Counted from the first letter of the stretch, positions 15,921 to 24,952 are shown. The stretch is 64,000 bases of DNA from Bacillota bacterium (GCA_023460535.1 JAEWPV010000016.1:248001-312000); one strand, 5' to 3'. Numbers and translations: made by a program. The notes: generated by a model from the sequence alone, not told the origin.

Positions 15921-18551
15921 CTAACCGAAACGGTCCAGCATTGCCGTACGCAGGATTGCGGGCAGGCGGCACAACGCCAGAACAAAGGAAAACACAACAG
16001 CGATAAGCCCGGCTGCCGCACTGTGCACGATGCTGATAGGGGAAAATACCAGCCACCCATCCATGCCCAAAGGCAGGACGCACCCCACAAACAGCAATAT
16101 CGTAATAAAAAATGCGGCGTTATAGAAGGGGCTGGATAATAACCCGAGAGATACCGCCGAGGCGGCTCTGCTGCGGCAGGAGGCGGCAAGCGCGCACTGA
16201 CTAAGCAGCAGAACAAAAAAGGCCATTGCGCACCCCGTCTCGTGCGAGGGCGGCATGAGATCGGTTATAAACAGCTTCGCCCCCACAAGGTACGCTCCTA
16301 CAACAAACAGGGCGGCGAGCAGTCCCTTTAGCGCCGCAAAAAGGTAAGACGACGGCGTAAGCGCATACTGTGGTTGAGAGCCGCGACGGTCGCGTCTCTG
16401 CTGCTCGGTGCCCAGTGCCGTCGCAAAGCACAACGAAACGAACAGATTAACAAGCAGCACCTGCGCAAGCGTAATCAGTACGGGAACACCCAGCACAAGG
16501 GCGCAGGCGGATGAAAACAGTAACGAAAAGCAGGAGGCAAGCACATAACGCGCCGATTGCCAAAGGTTTTCCTTAACCAAAAGGCTCTCGAGAATGGCGT
16601 CTAGTATTGTGGGGAACCGGTTGTCGGTTACCAGCATATCGCACACCGATTTAAGCCCCTCGCCCGCGCATTCCCGCATACAGCAGCCCACATCCGCCGC
16701 CTTAAGCGCGGGCAGCTCACGCATCCCGCTGCCTACGGCAAGTACGGTGTGCCCCTTGTTCTTCCATGCGCGGATGACCCGCGCCTTGTCCTGCTCGCTG
16801 ATGCGTGAATAAACAACCAAACTGTCCGACACAGCAGCTATCTCGCTGTCGGTAAACTGCATCAAAGCGTCGCCCGATATCGCCTGCTTGTCGTCGGTAA
16901 GCAGGTTTAAAGAACGCGCGACCGCGCACGCCGTCATCACATCGTCCTCGGTCATGATAATGGGGCGAATCCCCGCTGCCTGACAGGCCAGCACGGTTTT
17001 TGCGGCGTCGGGGCGAAGCGGGTCGGAAAGCCCGATCATTCCCGCAAACGTCAGCCCGCACTCCAGCTCTTCGGGCACAAGCGAGTCAGGCAACGCATCA
17101 AGCTGCTTGTACGCAATGGCAACCACCCGCAGCTGCTGCTTGCATAGCTGGTCGTATACAATCCTTGCCTGCCCCAGCGAGCCGTTTGTACACATCGGCA
17201 GCAGGATGTGGGGGCTGCCCTTTACAATCGCTACCGGGGCTCCTTCAATCATAGTAACAGTGGTCATCCGCATGCGCTCGGTGGTAAATGGAATCTCCCC
17301 CATACGGGGATACTCCCGGCACAGCTCTTCGGGGCTCATGCCGTTGCGCATGGCGGCATCGAGTACCGCGGTCTCCGCCGGGCTGCCCCCGCGTCGTTCC
17401 TCGCCATCCTCGAAGGAGATCATCGCGTTGGAGCACAGCGCGCACAGCTTGAGCAAAGCAAGGGCGTTGCCGGTAAGACGCGCACAAAATGGGGTGGTCA
17501 CGCCGTGCGCCCACAGCGTTTCTACCGTCAGCTGGTTCTGTGTGAATATCCCGTCCTTCTCGGTGCAGAGTATTGAAACCTTGGAGAGGGTCTCCAGCGT
17601 ACCCGTTCGCTTGATGACGGCGTGGCGCAGGGCAAGACGACGCTCGCCCATGCGAATCACGGCAGTCTCGGCGGCGGTAAGCGGAATCAGCGTCAGCGAG
17701 CACGCCATCGCGGCGATGAGGTCTCGAAGCTCGCCAAAGGGGGTATGGCTTACCGCAGAATACACGGCAACAGCCACAATGCACAATAAAGCGGTGCCAA
17801 TCATCACCGCCCCGGTACGTTCAAAAAAGATGCCCTTTTGTGTACAGGACTGGCGCTCGCCGTACATTGAGGCAATCAACCTACCAAGCTCGGTTTGCAT
17901 CCCTGTTGCGGTTACCACGGCACGCCCGCTGCCGGCAACCACATCGCAGCCCATATGTACCATGTTGATGCGGTCGGCGGTTGGGGTTTTTTCTGGCAAC
18001 AGCACATCCGCGCGCTTTAACCCGGGCATCGTGCGCCCAGTAAGAACCGATTCGTCGCAGCGCAACCCGTTGCATTCCACCAAACGCGCATCGGCGGAGA
18101 TGCGATCGCCAACGCGAAGAAGAATCATATCTCCCGGCACAAGCTGCGACGCATCCACTCGGCTGGTCACCCCACCGCGTATTACCTCGGCGGTGGGCAC
18201 CGCCAAATCGTCAAACCGCTTGAGCGAACGGTCGGCGCGATACGCCAAAAACGCGCGTAAAAACACACTGCAAAGCGAAAAGATTGCCGCAAGCAAAGAA
18301 AAGGTCCAGTGCAGCCTACCCATGCACGCAAGCACAAACGAAAACAACAGCACCAGCAGCGCATTAACGCTTAAAAAGCTCATCAGCGCCTTGAGGACAT
18401 ATTGCGGGTAGGTAAGACGGCAGGGTGAGGACAGTACGTTTTCCCCGTGCTTTTGCCGAAGTATCGTGCAGCGATAATCCACAAGACCGCTGCGTTCACC
18501 GGTTCCGTAGGTTTTGCACAGCTGCCGCGTGTCCACACTATGCCAGTTCAT
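15921..18551 (-). CDS. P2-type cation ATPase homologue with all catalytic motifs lost (pseudo-ATPase)
   Basis: This 876-residue protein has the layout of Ca/Mg-type (P2) ATPases: an N-terminal cation-ATPase domain (about 10-50), M1-M2 (about 55-100), actuator, M3-M4 (about 245-295), P and N domains, and about six C-terminal membrane helices (from 665). The key residues are replaced. DKTGTLT is EKDGIFT (331-337, bases 17541-17561), TGES is TGRT (171-174, bases 18030-18041), TGD is TED (about 534-536), GDGxND is GSGMRE (607-612, bases 16716-16733), and M4 PEGL is IPLTAAE. DPLRPD and KGSPH remain as relics of the fold. The frame is uninterrupted, so this is not a decaying gene. Without the phosphorylated Asp it should not pump ions by the P-type cycle. 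ATG at 18549-18551 follows GGGGAGG. Confidence 0.88.
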   Translation of the reverse strand: MNWHSVDTRQLCKTYGTGERSGLVDYRCTILRQKHGENVLSSPCRLTYPQYVLKALMSFLSVNALLVLLFSFVLACMGRLHWTFSLLAAIFSLCSVFLRAFLAYRADRSLKRFDDLAVPTAEVIRGGVTSRVDASQLVPGDMILLRVGDRISADARLVECNGLRCDESVLTGRTMPGLKRADVLLPEKTPTADRINMVHMGCDVVAGSGRAVVTATGMQTELGRLIASMYGERQSCTQKGIFFERTGAVMIGTALLCIVAVAVYSAVSHTPFGELRDLIAAMACSLTLIPLTAAETAVIRMGERRLALRHAVIKRTGTLETLSKVSILCTEKDGIFTQNQLTVETLWAHGVTTPFCARLTGNALALLKLCALCSNAMISFEDGEERRGGSPAETAVLDAAMRNGMSPEELCREYPRMGEIPFTTERMRMTTVTMIEGAPVAIVKGSPHILLPMCTNGSLGQARIVYDQLCKQQLRVVAIAYKQLDALPDSLVPEELECGLTFAGMIGLSDPLRPDAAKTVLACQAAGIRPIIMTEDDVMTACAVARSLNLLTDDKQAISGDALMQFTDSEIAAVSDSLVVYSRISEQDKARVIRAWKNKGHTVLAVGSGMRELPALKAADVGCCMRECAGEGLKSVCDMLVTDNRFPTILDAILESLLVKENLWQSARYVLASCFSLLFSSACALVLGVPVLITLAQVLLVNLFVSLCFATALGTEQQRRDRRGSQPQYALTPSSYLFAALKGLLAALFVVGAYLVGAKLFITDLMPPSHETGCAMAFFVLLLSQCALAASCRSRAASAVSLGLLSSPFYNAAFFITILLFVGCVLPLGMDGWLVFSPISIVHSAAAGLIAVVFSFVLALCRLPAILRTAMLDRFG

Positions 18552-18872
18552 CGCGTTCCTCCCCACCCTCGCAGATGCTCATACAATGTGCATCGCGAGT
18601 CGTGCAATAATCTGTAATTTTTTATAGGCGCAAGTTTACATGCGGGGGAAAATAATATATAATATGAAAAGCGTTTCATACAGATATTCGTAAGGATTTC
18701 TACCATTTAGTATATCTTGCCGGTGGCATGATTGCAAGTAAAGGTTAATACACGGTTATCTTGTCGTGCGGTGTCGTATCAGCCCCGTTTTGGAACAAGG
18801 TAATGGGCAGTATTCTCGTGGTGTGCGGCAAACGCATGCCCACTACATTATGATAAATTGGAGAACAACGCG
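18552..18872 (+). promoter_or_regulatory. Divergent region with the phosphoglucomutase promoter and a long leader
   Basis: TTTACA (18636-18641) and TATAAT (18659-18664) are 17 bp apart, a strong candidate promoter. The transcript would carry about 200 untranslated bases. In this leader, GGGCA (18804-18808) and TGCCC (18837-18841) could pair around an inner TGCG-GCAAA-CGCA hairpin near the start codon. I recognise no riboswitch class. No small gene with a ribosome-binding site is seen. Confidence 0.6.
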
Positions 18873-20588
18873 ATGGATGTTAACAAGCTGTACGAGCATT
18901 GGAGCGCGCAGGAGCTGTCCGACCCCGACCTTGCGGCAGAGCTGCGCGAAATAAGCGGCAGCCCGGCGGAGATCACCGACCGTTTTTACCGCGAGCTTGC
19001 GTTTGGCACGGGCGGTATTCGCGGCGTGCTGGGTGCGGGAACCAACCGACTAAACGTTTATGTGGTGGGACGCGCCACACAGGGTATTGCAAACTGGCTT
19101 TGCGCTAGGTATCAAAACGCGTCGGTAGCCATCGCCTACGACTCCCGGAACAAGAGTGAGCTGTTTGCGCGCCACGCGGCAAGTGTGCTTGCGGCAAACG
19201 GGGTAAAGGCATATCTTTACCCCGAACTTGCACCCACCCCCATGCTGTCGTTTGCGGTGCGTAAGCTCGGTTGTCAGGCGGGCATTATGGTTACGGCATC
19301 CCACAACCCCGCAAAATACAACGGCTTTAAGGTATATGACGAAACGGGCTGTCAAATCGGCCCAGAGATAGCCGACGTGGTGCTGGAGGAGATTGGCAAG
19401 GTAGAATACTTTACAGGCGTGAAAACCGTCGGGTTTGAACAGGCGGTCTCGGACGGTACGGTAGTGCTTATCGGGCAGGATGTCTACGAGGATTTTTACC
19501 GCTGTGTGCTTGCGCAGCAGCTCAACCCCGGTTTGTGTAAAGACGCGGGCTTTAAGCTGGTGTTTACACCGCTTAACGGCGCGGGCAACAAGCCGGTGCG
19601 CGAGGTGCTCTGCCGCATCGGGATTACTGATATATCGGTTGTGCCGGAACAGGAAAACCCGGACGGAGACTTTACCACCTGCCCATACCCAAACCCTGAG
19701 ATGCGCGAGGCGCTGACGCTGGGGCTTACCTTAAGCGAACGCATCGGAGCGGATATGCTGTTGGCGACCGACCCCGACTGCGACCGTGTGGGCATCGCCG
19801 TAAAGGGCGAGAACGGCATGGAGCTGCTTACCGGCAACGAGGTAGGCGCGCTGCTGCTTGAGTATATCTGCAAAATCCGCACGGAGAACGGCACAATGCC
19901 CCAAAACCCCGTGGCGGTGAAGTCGATTGTCAGCACCGAGCTTGCCGCAGCCATAGCAGGGAAGTACGGCGTGGAGCTGCGTGACGTGCTTACCGGTTTT
20001 AAGTTTATCGGCGAGCAGATAGCGCTGCTGGAGCAGGCGGGTCAACCCGAGCGCTTTATCTTCGGCTTTGAGGAGAGCTACGGCTACCTTGCGGGCACCT
20101 ATGTGCGCGATAAGGACGCGGTGGTGGCGTCTATGCTCATCTGCGAGATGGCGGCTTATTATAAAACAAAGGGCAAAACCCTTCTTGACGTGCGCAGCGA
20201 GCTGTACGATACCTACGGTCGTTATGTTAATTTTATACAGAATTTTGAGTTTGAGGGCAAAAGCGGCATGGAGCGCATGAACGAGATTATGGATACCCTG
20301 CGCCGCAACCCGCCCCGGGAGATTGACGGAAATAGGGTTGTTCGCATTGCCGATTACGAAAAGAGCATCGACTATGATGTTGCGGCAGGTATCGAGCAGG
20401 AGATATTTCTGCCAAAATCCAACGTAATTTCACTCTTTCTTGCCGACGGCAGCTCGTTTGTGGTGCGCCCCTCGGGCACCGAGCCGAAGATTAAGGTGTA
20501 TCACACCAATATCGGCACGACGTTTGAACAAGCGAGACAGCGCAGCACGGCGCAACAAAAAACAGTCACCGCCATGCTGGGGCTGTAA
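18873..20588 (+). CDS. pgcA: Phosphoglucomutase / phosphomannomutase
   Basis: This 571-residue alpha-D-phosphohexomutase interconverts glucose-1-phosphate and glucose-6-phosphate for UDP-glucose and cell-wall precursor synthesis. Visible signatures are GTGGIRGVLGAG near the N-terminus, the phosphoserine loop VTASHNPAKYNGFKVY (about 142-157), the Mg-binding DPDCDRVGIAV (about 304-314), the sugar-binding GFEESYGYLAGTYVRDKDAV (about 396-415) and the phosphate-binding RPSGTEPKIKVY at the C-terminus. The length fits the longer Firmicute PgcA group. I chose the ATG at 18873, preceded by TTGGAG, over the in-frame TTG 15 bases earlier, which is part of that ribosome-binding site. Confidence 0.95.
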   Translation: MDVNKLYEHWSAQELSDPDLAAELREISGSPAEITDRFYRELAFGTGGIRGVLGAGTNRLNVYVVGRATQGIANWLCARYQNASVAIAYDSRNKSELFARHAASVLAANGVKAYLYPELAPTPMLSFAVRKLGCQAGIMVTASHNPAKYNGFKVYDETGCQIGPEIADVVLEEIGKVEYFTGVKTVGFEQAVSDGTVVLIGQDVYEDFYRCVLAQQLNPGLCKDAGFKLVFTPLNGAGNKPVREVLCRIGITDISVVPEQENPDGDFTTCPYPNPEMREALTLGLTLSERIGADMLLATDPDCDRVGIAVKGENGMELLTGNEVGALLLEYICKIRTENGTMPQNPVAVKSIVSTELAAAIAGKYGVELRDVLTGFKFIGEQIALLEQAGQPERFIFGFEESYGYLAGTYVRDKDAVVASMLICEMAAYYKTKGKTLLDVRSELYDTYGRYVNFIQNFEFEGKSGMERMNEIMDTLRRNPPREIDGNRVVRIADYEKSIDYDVAAGIEQEIFLPKSNVISLFLADGSSFVVRPSGTEPKIKVYHTNIGTTFEQARQRSTAQQKTVTAMLGL

Positions 20589-20620
20589 GATGATGATAAA
20601 CTGCGGGAGAAGCATGAGAT

Positions 20621-20662
20621 TGTCGTCTTACATCCAATTTGTGTCGTCTTACATCCAATTTG
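20621..20662 (+). repeat. Perfect tandem duplication of a 21-bp unit, with a diverged third copy
   Basis: The unit beginning TGTCGTCTTACATCC occurs at 20621-20641 and again immediately at 20642-20662 without a mismatch. A related stretch at about 20676-20703 begins TGTCGT and ends ACATCTAATTTG, with inserted bases between. It lies between the phosphoglucomutase stop and the L31 gene. Confidence 0.9.
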
Positions 20663-20699
20663 GTACTTGATTTTTTGTCGTGTTTGTGATAACATCTAA

Positions 20700-20846
20700 T
20701 TTGCTATGTTGGGAACGGATACACCGCGCTTCGCGGCTGTGTTTGACCGATAGGCGCAGAGCAGAGGTTGCTTCGCCTTCTGCTGCAAGATGCGCGTGCT
20801 CCTTGAATGAGCGCAAGGTGCTGCGGAGCGGATGGGAGGGTTTATT
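20700..20846 (+). promoter_or_regulatory. Structured leader in front of the L31 gene
   Basis: Nested inverted repeats occur: ACACCGCG-CTT-CGCGGCTGTGT near 20721-20742, and GCAGAGG...CCTTCTGC near 20762-20784. A purine-rich ribosome-binding site, GGGAGGG, follows. Ribosomal-protein leaders that sense L31 are known in Firmicutes; whether this matches that class needs a covariance search. It could also just be transcribed spacer. Confidence 0.3.
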
Positions 20847-21053
20847 GTGAAGAACGGCATTCATCCTGAGTATAAGGCCACCACGATTACCTGTGCATGC
20901 GGCAACGTCATTGACACAGCATCGACCAAAGAGAATATTCGTGTGGAAATCTGCTCAAAGTGTCATCCCTTTTTTACCGGCAAACAGAAGCTGATTGATT
21001 CGGGCGGACGCGTTGATCGCTTCAATAAGCGTTTTGGTCGCGACGGTAAATAG
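20847..21053 (+). CDS. rpmE: 50S ribosomal protein L31
   Basis: This 68-residue protein is of the zinc-binding (C+) L31 type. The Cys ligands are in TCACGNVI (about 15-22) and CSKCHPFFTGKQK (about 37-49), and KNGIHPEYK at the start is typical. The start is GTG 8 bases after GGGAGGG; the upstream ATG in the same frame overlaps that site and is not used. A strong terminator follows. Presence of the four-Cys form suggests that zinc is normally available. Confidence 0.95.
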   Translation: MKNGIHPEYKATTITCACGNVIDTASTKENIRVEICSKCHPFFTGKQKLIDSGGRVDRFNKRFGRDGK

Positions 21054-21104
21054 TGCCACGGTGCACGCTGCTAGGGCTTTGGCTTTGGCATTGAGACGTA
21101 TTGC

Positions 21105-21137
21105 TTAGGCGGTGTTTTTTGACACCGCCTAATTTGC
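21105..21137 (+). terminator. Terminator of rpmE
   Basis: TTAGGCGGTGT and ACACCGCCTAA form a perfect 11-bp stem with loop TTTTTG, followed by TTTGCTT. Confidence 0.85.
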
Positions 21138-21193
21138 TTACGTATTTTACGGAAGATGAACGCAACAGTTTATGCGCAGACGGGTGGGTGCTT

Positions 21194-21811
21194 ATGCAGT
21201 ATAAAACAATCCGCGCTGCGGCAAAGGATGAGTTTACAGAGCAGCGATCCCGGTTTATCGGGCGAATTGCACCGGTTACGACGGAGGACGAGGCAACCGC
21301 CTTTCTCGCCGGAGTGAAGGCGCAGGAGCGCGACGCTCGTCACAACGTGTTTGCCTATGTGCTGCAAAACGGTGTTCGCCGCTGCTCGGACGACGGCGAG
21401 CCTTCGGGTACCGGCGGTGTTCCGTCACTGGAGGTTTTGGTGCGCGAGGGGCTTTGCGACGTCGCCGTGGTTATTACCCGCTACTTTGGTGGGATACTGC
21501 TGGGCGCGGGTGGGCTGGTACGGGCGTACTCCCACGCCGCCAAACTTGCGGTGGATGCCGCAGACGCAGTTATAATTAGCGAGTGCCGGGTGCTACGCCT
21601 TGAGATGGCGTACCCGTTTTACGGCGGGGTGCAGCGGGTTTTGCCGCGCTACAACGCCCGCGTGCAGGATAGTGACTTTGGCGCTGCGGTACGGCTGAAT
21701 GTACTGATTCGTGCCGAGCGGGCGCAGGCGTTTACCGACGAGATTATCGAGCTTGGTGCAGGAAGTATCCCGGTTACCGAGCATTCGGTCTGCTTTACCG
21801 AGCTGGAATAA
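21194..21811 (+). CDS. YigZ/YvyE family protein (IMPACT N-terminal domain)
   Basis: This 205-residue protein has an N-terminal IMPACT-like domain carrying the family signature ARHNVFAYVLQNGVRRCSDD, GEPSGTGGVPSLEVL and ITRYFGGILLGAGGLVRAY. A small C-terminal ferredoxin-like domain follows (from about 135). Members are conserved in bacteria and linked to translation control and stress, but the reaction is not established. The ATG at 21194 is chosen because any longer start would run through the rpmE terminator. Confidence 0.9.
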   Translation: MQYKTIRAAAKDEFTEQRSRFIGRIAPVTTEDEATAFLAGVKAQERDARHNVFAYVLQNGVRRCSDDGEPSGTGGVPSLEVLVREGLCDVAVVITRYFGGILLGAGGLVRAYSHAAKLAVDAADAVIISECRVLRLEMAYPFYGGVQRVLPRYNARVQDSDFGAAVRLNVLIRAERAQAFTDEIIELGAGSIPVTEHSVCFTELE

Positions 21812-21864
21812 AGATTTTTCGAAAAATCATACTTTATTTTGAAAAATTTAAAGGATTTCCGGCG

Positions 21865-21887
21865 TTTATTCAGTATAATAGAATAAA
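21865..21887 (+). promoter_or_regulatory. Inverted repeat enclosing a TATAAT box upstream of the dGTPase-like gene
   Basis: TTTATTC and GAATAAA (7-bp perfect arms) enclose TATAAT (21874-21879). No good -35 box stands 17 bp upstream. A 16-bp palindrome, GATTTTTCGAAAAATC (21813-21828), overlaps the end of the upstream gene region and may be a weak terminator. Confidence 0.45.
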
Positions 21888-21944
21888 GACATTTATCTGC
21901 GGCACAAGCCGTACTACACAAGTGCATGGATACGGGGTGAAACG

Positions 21945-22952
21945 ATGACGATTCGCGAGCAAACCGAGCTGTTTGAGATGCAAACGCTCTCGCCGCTTGC
22001 TGCCAAGGCGTGTCGCTCGCGCGGGCGACAACGAAGCGAAGCGCACTGTGAGCTGCGCACCGAATATCAGCGCGACCGCGACCGCATCCTGCACTGCAAC
22101 GCGTTTCGCCGCCTGATGCAAAAGACACAGATGCTGCTAAGCCCCGAGGGTGACCACTACCGCACCAGGCTAACCCACACGCTGGAGGTTTCGCAGATTG
22201 CCCGTACCATAGCACGGGGGCTTCGCTTAAACGAGGATCTGACCGAGGCTGTCGCGCTGGGGCACGACCTGGGGCACACACCGTTTGGACACGCGGGAGA
22301 ACGCGCCTTAAACGAAGTGTGCGGCTCAGGCTACCGCCACTACGAGCAGAGCGTGCGTGTGGTGGAACGGCTGGAAAAGGACGGCGAAGGGCTAAACCTT
22401 ACATATGAGGTGCGCAACGGCATTGCGTGCCACACCACCGGGCATAACGCCGACACCTTAGAGGGACAGGCGGTTCGCGTGGCGGATAAGATTGCCTACC
22501 TTAACCACGATATCGACGATGCGATTCGTGCAGGAATCCTCAGCGAGGAGAACATCCCGTGGCAGGTACACGCAACACTTGGCGACAGCAAAACCCAGCG
22601 CATTACAACACTGGTGCGTTCGGTCATAAGCGCAAGCCACGACCGCATTGAGATGGACGAAAAAACGACAGAAGCATTTGCGCTGCTGCGCAGGTATATG
22701 TTCGACACCGTTTACATCGACCCGGTGGCAAAGGGCGAGGAGCATAAGGCGGAACATCTGGTAAAAGCGTTGTTTACCTACTTTATGAAAAACCCCGACC
22801 GCCTGCCCGATAATTACAGGCGAATTTTGGAGGCGGACGGGCAGGAACGTGCGGTGTGCGACTATATTTCGGGTATGAGTGATCGGTACGCTACGGCTGT
22901 TTACAACGATATATTTATACCAAAACCGTGGAAAACGGCGCTGTATGACTAA
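21945..22952 (+). CDS. dgt: Deoxyguanosinetriphosphate triphosphohydrolase-like protein
   Basis: This 335-residue HD-domain hydrolase is predicted to cleave dNTPs to deoxynucleosides and triphosphate. The metal site is seen in TRLTHTLEVSQIARTIARGL (first His), then ALGHDLGHTPFGHAGE (His-Asp, about 106-121), with the later Asp in VADKIAYLNHDIDDAI. The N-terminal RDRDRILHCNAFRRLMQKTQ is typical of the dGTPase type 2 family. It stands alone, 240 bases before dnaG; the dgt-dnaG-rpoD order is common in Clostridia. Confidence 0.92.
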   Translation: MTIREQTELFEMQTLSPLAAKACRSRGRQRSEAHCELRTEYQRDRDRILHCNAFRRLMQKTQMLLSPEGDHYRTRLTHTLEVSQIARTIARGLRLNEDLTEAVALGHDLGHTPFGHAGERALNEVCGSGYRHYEQSVRVVERLEKDGEGLNLTYEVRNGIACHTTGHNADTLEGQAVRVADKIAYLNHDIDDAIRAGILSEENIPWQVHATLGDSKTQRITTLVRSVISASHDRIEMDEKTTEAFALLRRYMFDTVYIDPVAKGEEHKAEHLVKALFTYFMKNPDRLPDNYRRILEADGQERAVCDYISGMSDRYATAVYNDIFIPKPWKTALYD

Positions 22953-23191
22953 AGCGGTGTGCAAAAAGGAATAATTATACCGTGTACGAACATTCTATGT
23001 ATTATATTTGCAGGGGAAAAACCATTGCAACGATGCGTTTTTTGCTCTACTCTGGGCTTTGCTAATTAAAAAAGTGTTCGTGTGCGTACCCTTTTTAAGG
23101 TCATACGCCCAATGTAGGCGCGACGGCGGCGTTTTGCCCGCCGCGATAGCAAGTGGCAAGAAACAGGCGCGACAGGAGAGGGTGAGACGCA

Positions 23192-24952
23192 GTGGCAATA
23201 TCCGAGCGGTTTTTGGAAGAGCTAAAGTACAAATCCGATGTGGTGCAGACGATATCCTCCTACGTCACCCTAAAGCGGGCTGGGCGAAACCTTGTTGGGC
23301 TGTGCCCCTTTCACAGCGAAAAGTCGCCGTCATTTACCGTGTATCCGGACAACCAGTCGTTTTACTGCTTTGGCTGCGGCGCGGGTGGCGATATCATCAC
23401 CTTTATTAAGCGCATAGAGAATTTGGAATATATCGAGGCGGTTAAACTGCTTGCCGACAGGGCGGGCATGCACCTGCCCACCGACGATCAGGACGAGCGG
23501 GTTTTACGCCTGCGAAGCAAGGTTCTTGAAATTAACCGCGAGGCCGCGCGCTTTTATTATCACATGCTCACCGCAGAGCAGGGTAAACAGGCGCTGGCTT
23601 ACCTGCGAGGGCGTGGGCTTGCAGACGCGACCATCACCCGCTTTGGGCTGGGTTATGCGCGCGAAAGCTGGGATGACCTTCTGCGGCATATGACGGCGAA
23701 GGGCTACAGCGACGAAGAGCTGCTTGCCGCAAACCTGTGCGGGCGCAGTAAAAACGGGCTGTACGACCAGTTTAGAAACCGTGTCATCTTTCCTATTATC
23801 GACCTGCGCGGCAATGTAATTGCCTTTGGTGGGCGCGATTTAGGCGAGCGAGGTCCCAAATACCTCAATTCATCCGACACGCCGGTGTTCAGCAAAAGCC
23901 GTACGCTGTACGCGCTGAACATCGCCAAGGCCACGAAAGAAAAGCGCATGATATTGGCGGAGGGGTATATGGACGTCGTCGCCATTCATCAAGCCGGCTT
24001 TGACAACGCCGTGGCGTCGCTGGGCACGGCGCTAACCGCCGAGCACGCGCGGCTAATCTCTAGCTATGTGGGCGAGGTGGTTATTGCCTACGACTCGGAC
24101 GAGGCGGGGCAGAAGGCTACAAAGCGCGCCATCAGCGTACTGGAGCCCACCGGAATGCACATCAAGGTGCTGAAGATGGAGGGCGCCAAGGACCCGGACG
24201 AATTCATTAAGAAGTTTGGCTCGTCACGGTTTCGCATGCTGCTCGACGGTTCGTCCAACGCCACAGAGTACGAGCTGACCAAGGCAAAGACACGGTACGA
24301 TACCGATACCGCCGACGGCAGGGTAAGCTACCTCAAGGAAGCGTGCGAGGTGCTTTCACAGATCAAAAGCCCCGTCGAGCGCGAGGTGTACGCATCCCGC
24401 TTGGCGCAGGAGCTCGGCGTACAACGGCAGGCCATCGACGAGCAGATCAAGGGCATTCTTGAAAGACGAAGGCGGTCGCAGGATAAAAAGCAGCGCCGCG
24501 ACGTGCGCGTGATGAGCGCCGTGCAAAGCGGCATCGATACGATAAACCCCCAGCGGCAGGCAAACCTAAAGGCGGCCATCGCCGAAGAGAGCCTGATTGC
24601 GATGCTGATGAAGCATCCCGATTATCTTGAACTAATCGACAAGACCGTTACCGCGAGCAGCTTTGTCACCGACTTTAACCGCTTGGTGTTTGAGCGTGTG
24701 ACCGACTGCATCCGCCAGACGGGGCAATGCAGCCTGACTGCCTTGTCCGCACAGTTTACCGATGCGCAGATATCCCGCATCGCGTGGATTTTGGCGCAAT
24801 CCTCCATAAAGAACTTCACCCGGGAGGATGCACAGCAAAACGCCCAAGCATTGTTGCGCTGCAAGGCAGAAAAAACTCCCGAGCAGGTGGCACAGCTTGC
24901 AGGAGCGGAGCTTGAGGAGTTTGTAAAGAGCCTTAACGCAAAAAAAGGCTGA
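23192..24952 (+). CDS. dnaG: DNA primase
   Basis: This 586-residue primase makes RNA primers at the replication fork. It has the CHC2 zinc finger CPFHSEKSPSF...FYCFGCGAGGDII (about 38-70), the catalytic core with GRDLGERGPKYLNSSDT, and the TOPRIM motifs LAEGYMDVVAIHQAGF and YDSDEAGQKATKR (about 250-315). A C-terminal helicase-binding region carries EESLIAMLMKHP. The start is GTG after GGAGAGGGTG. The 239 bases upstream hold no clear gene. rpoD follows after 75 bases, as in the macromolecular synthesis operon, but rpsU is located elsewhere (60219). Confidence 0.97.
   Translation: MAISERFLEELKYKSDVVQTISSYVTLKRAGRNLVGLCPFHSEKSPSFTVYPDNQSFYCFGCGAGGDIITFIKRIENLEYIEAVKLLADRAGMHLPTDDQDERVLRLRSKVLEINREAARFYYHMLTAEQGKQALAYLRGRGLADATITRFGLGYARESWDDLLRHMTAKGYSDEELLAANLCGRSKNGLYDQFRNRVIFPIIDLRGNVIAFGGRDLGERGPKYLNSSDTPVFSKSRTLYALNIAKATKEKRMILAEGYMDVVAIHQAGFDNAVASLGTALTAEHARLISSYVGEVVIAYDSDEAGQKATKRAISVLEPTGMHIKVLKMEGAKDPDEFIKKFGSSRFRMLLDGSSNATEYELTKAKTRYDTDTADGRVSYLKEACEVLSQIKSPVEREVYASRLAQELGVQRQAIDEQIKGILERRRRSQDKKQRRDVRVMSAVQSGIDTINPQRQANLKAAIAEESLIAMLMKHPDYLELIDKTVTASSFVTDFNRLVFERVTDCIRQTGQCSLTALSAQFTDAQISRIAWILAQSSIKNFTREDAQQNAQALLRCKAEKTPEQVAQLAGAELEEFVKSLNAKKG

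Noticed and set aside
17107..18411. Long plus-strand open frame (434 codons) antisense to the pseudo-ATPase
   Set aside because: The translation is rich in Ser, Arg and Pro with no domain; it is the complement of a GC-rich coding sequence and has no convincing ribosome-binding site.
15921..18551. Frameshift or assembly error as the cause of the altered ATPase motifs
   Set aside because: The frame is continuous and correctly homologous on both sides of each motif, and the motifs differ by several independent substitutions, not by a shift.
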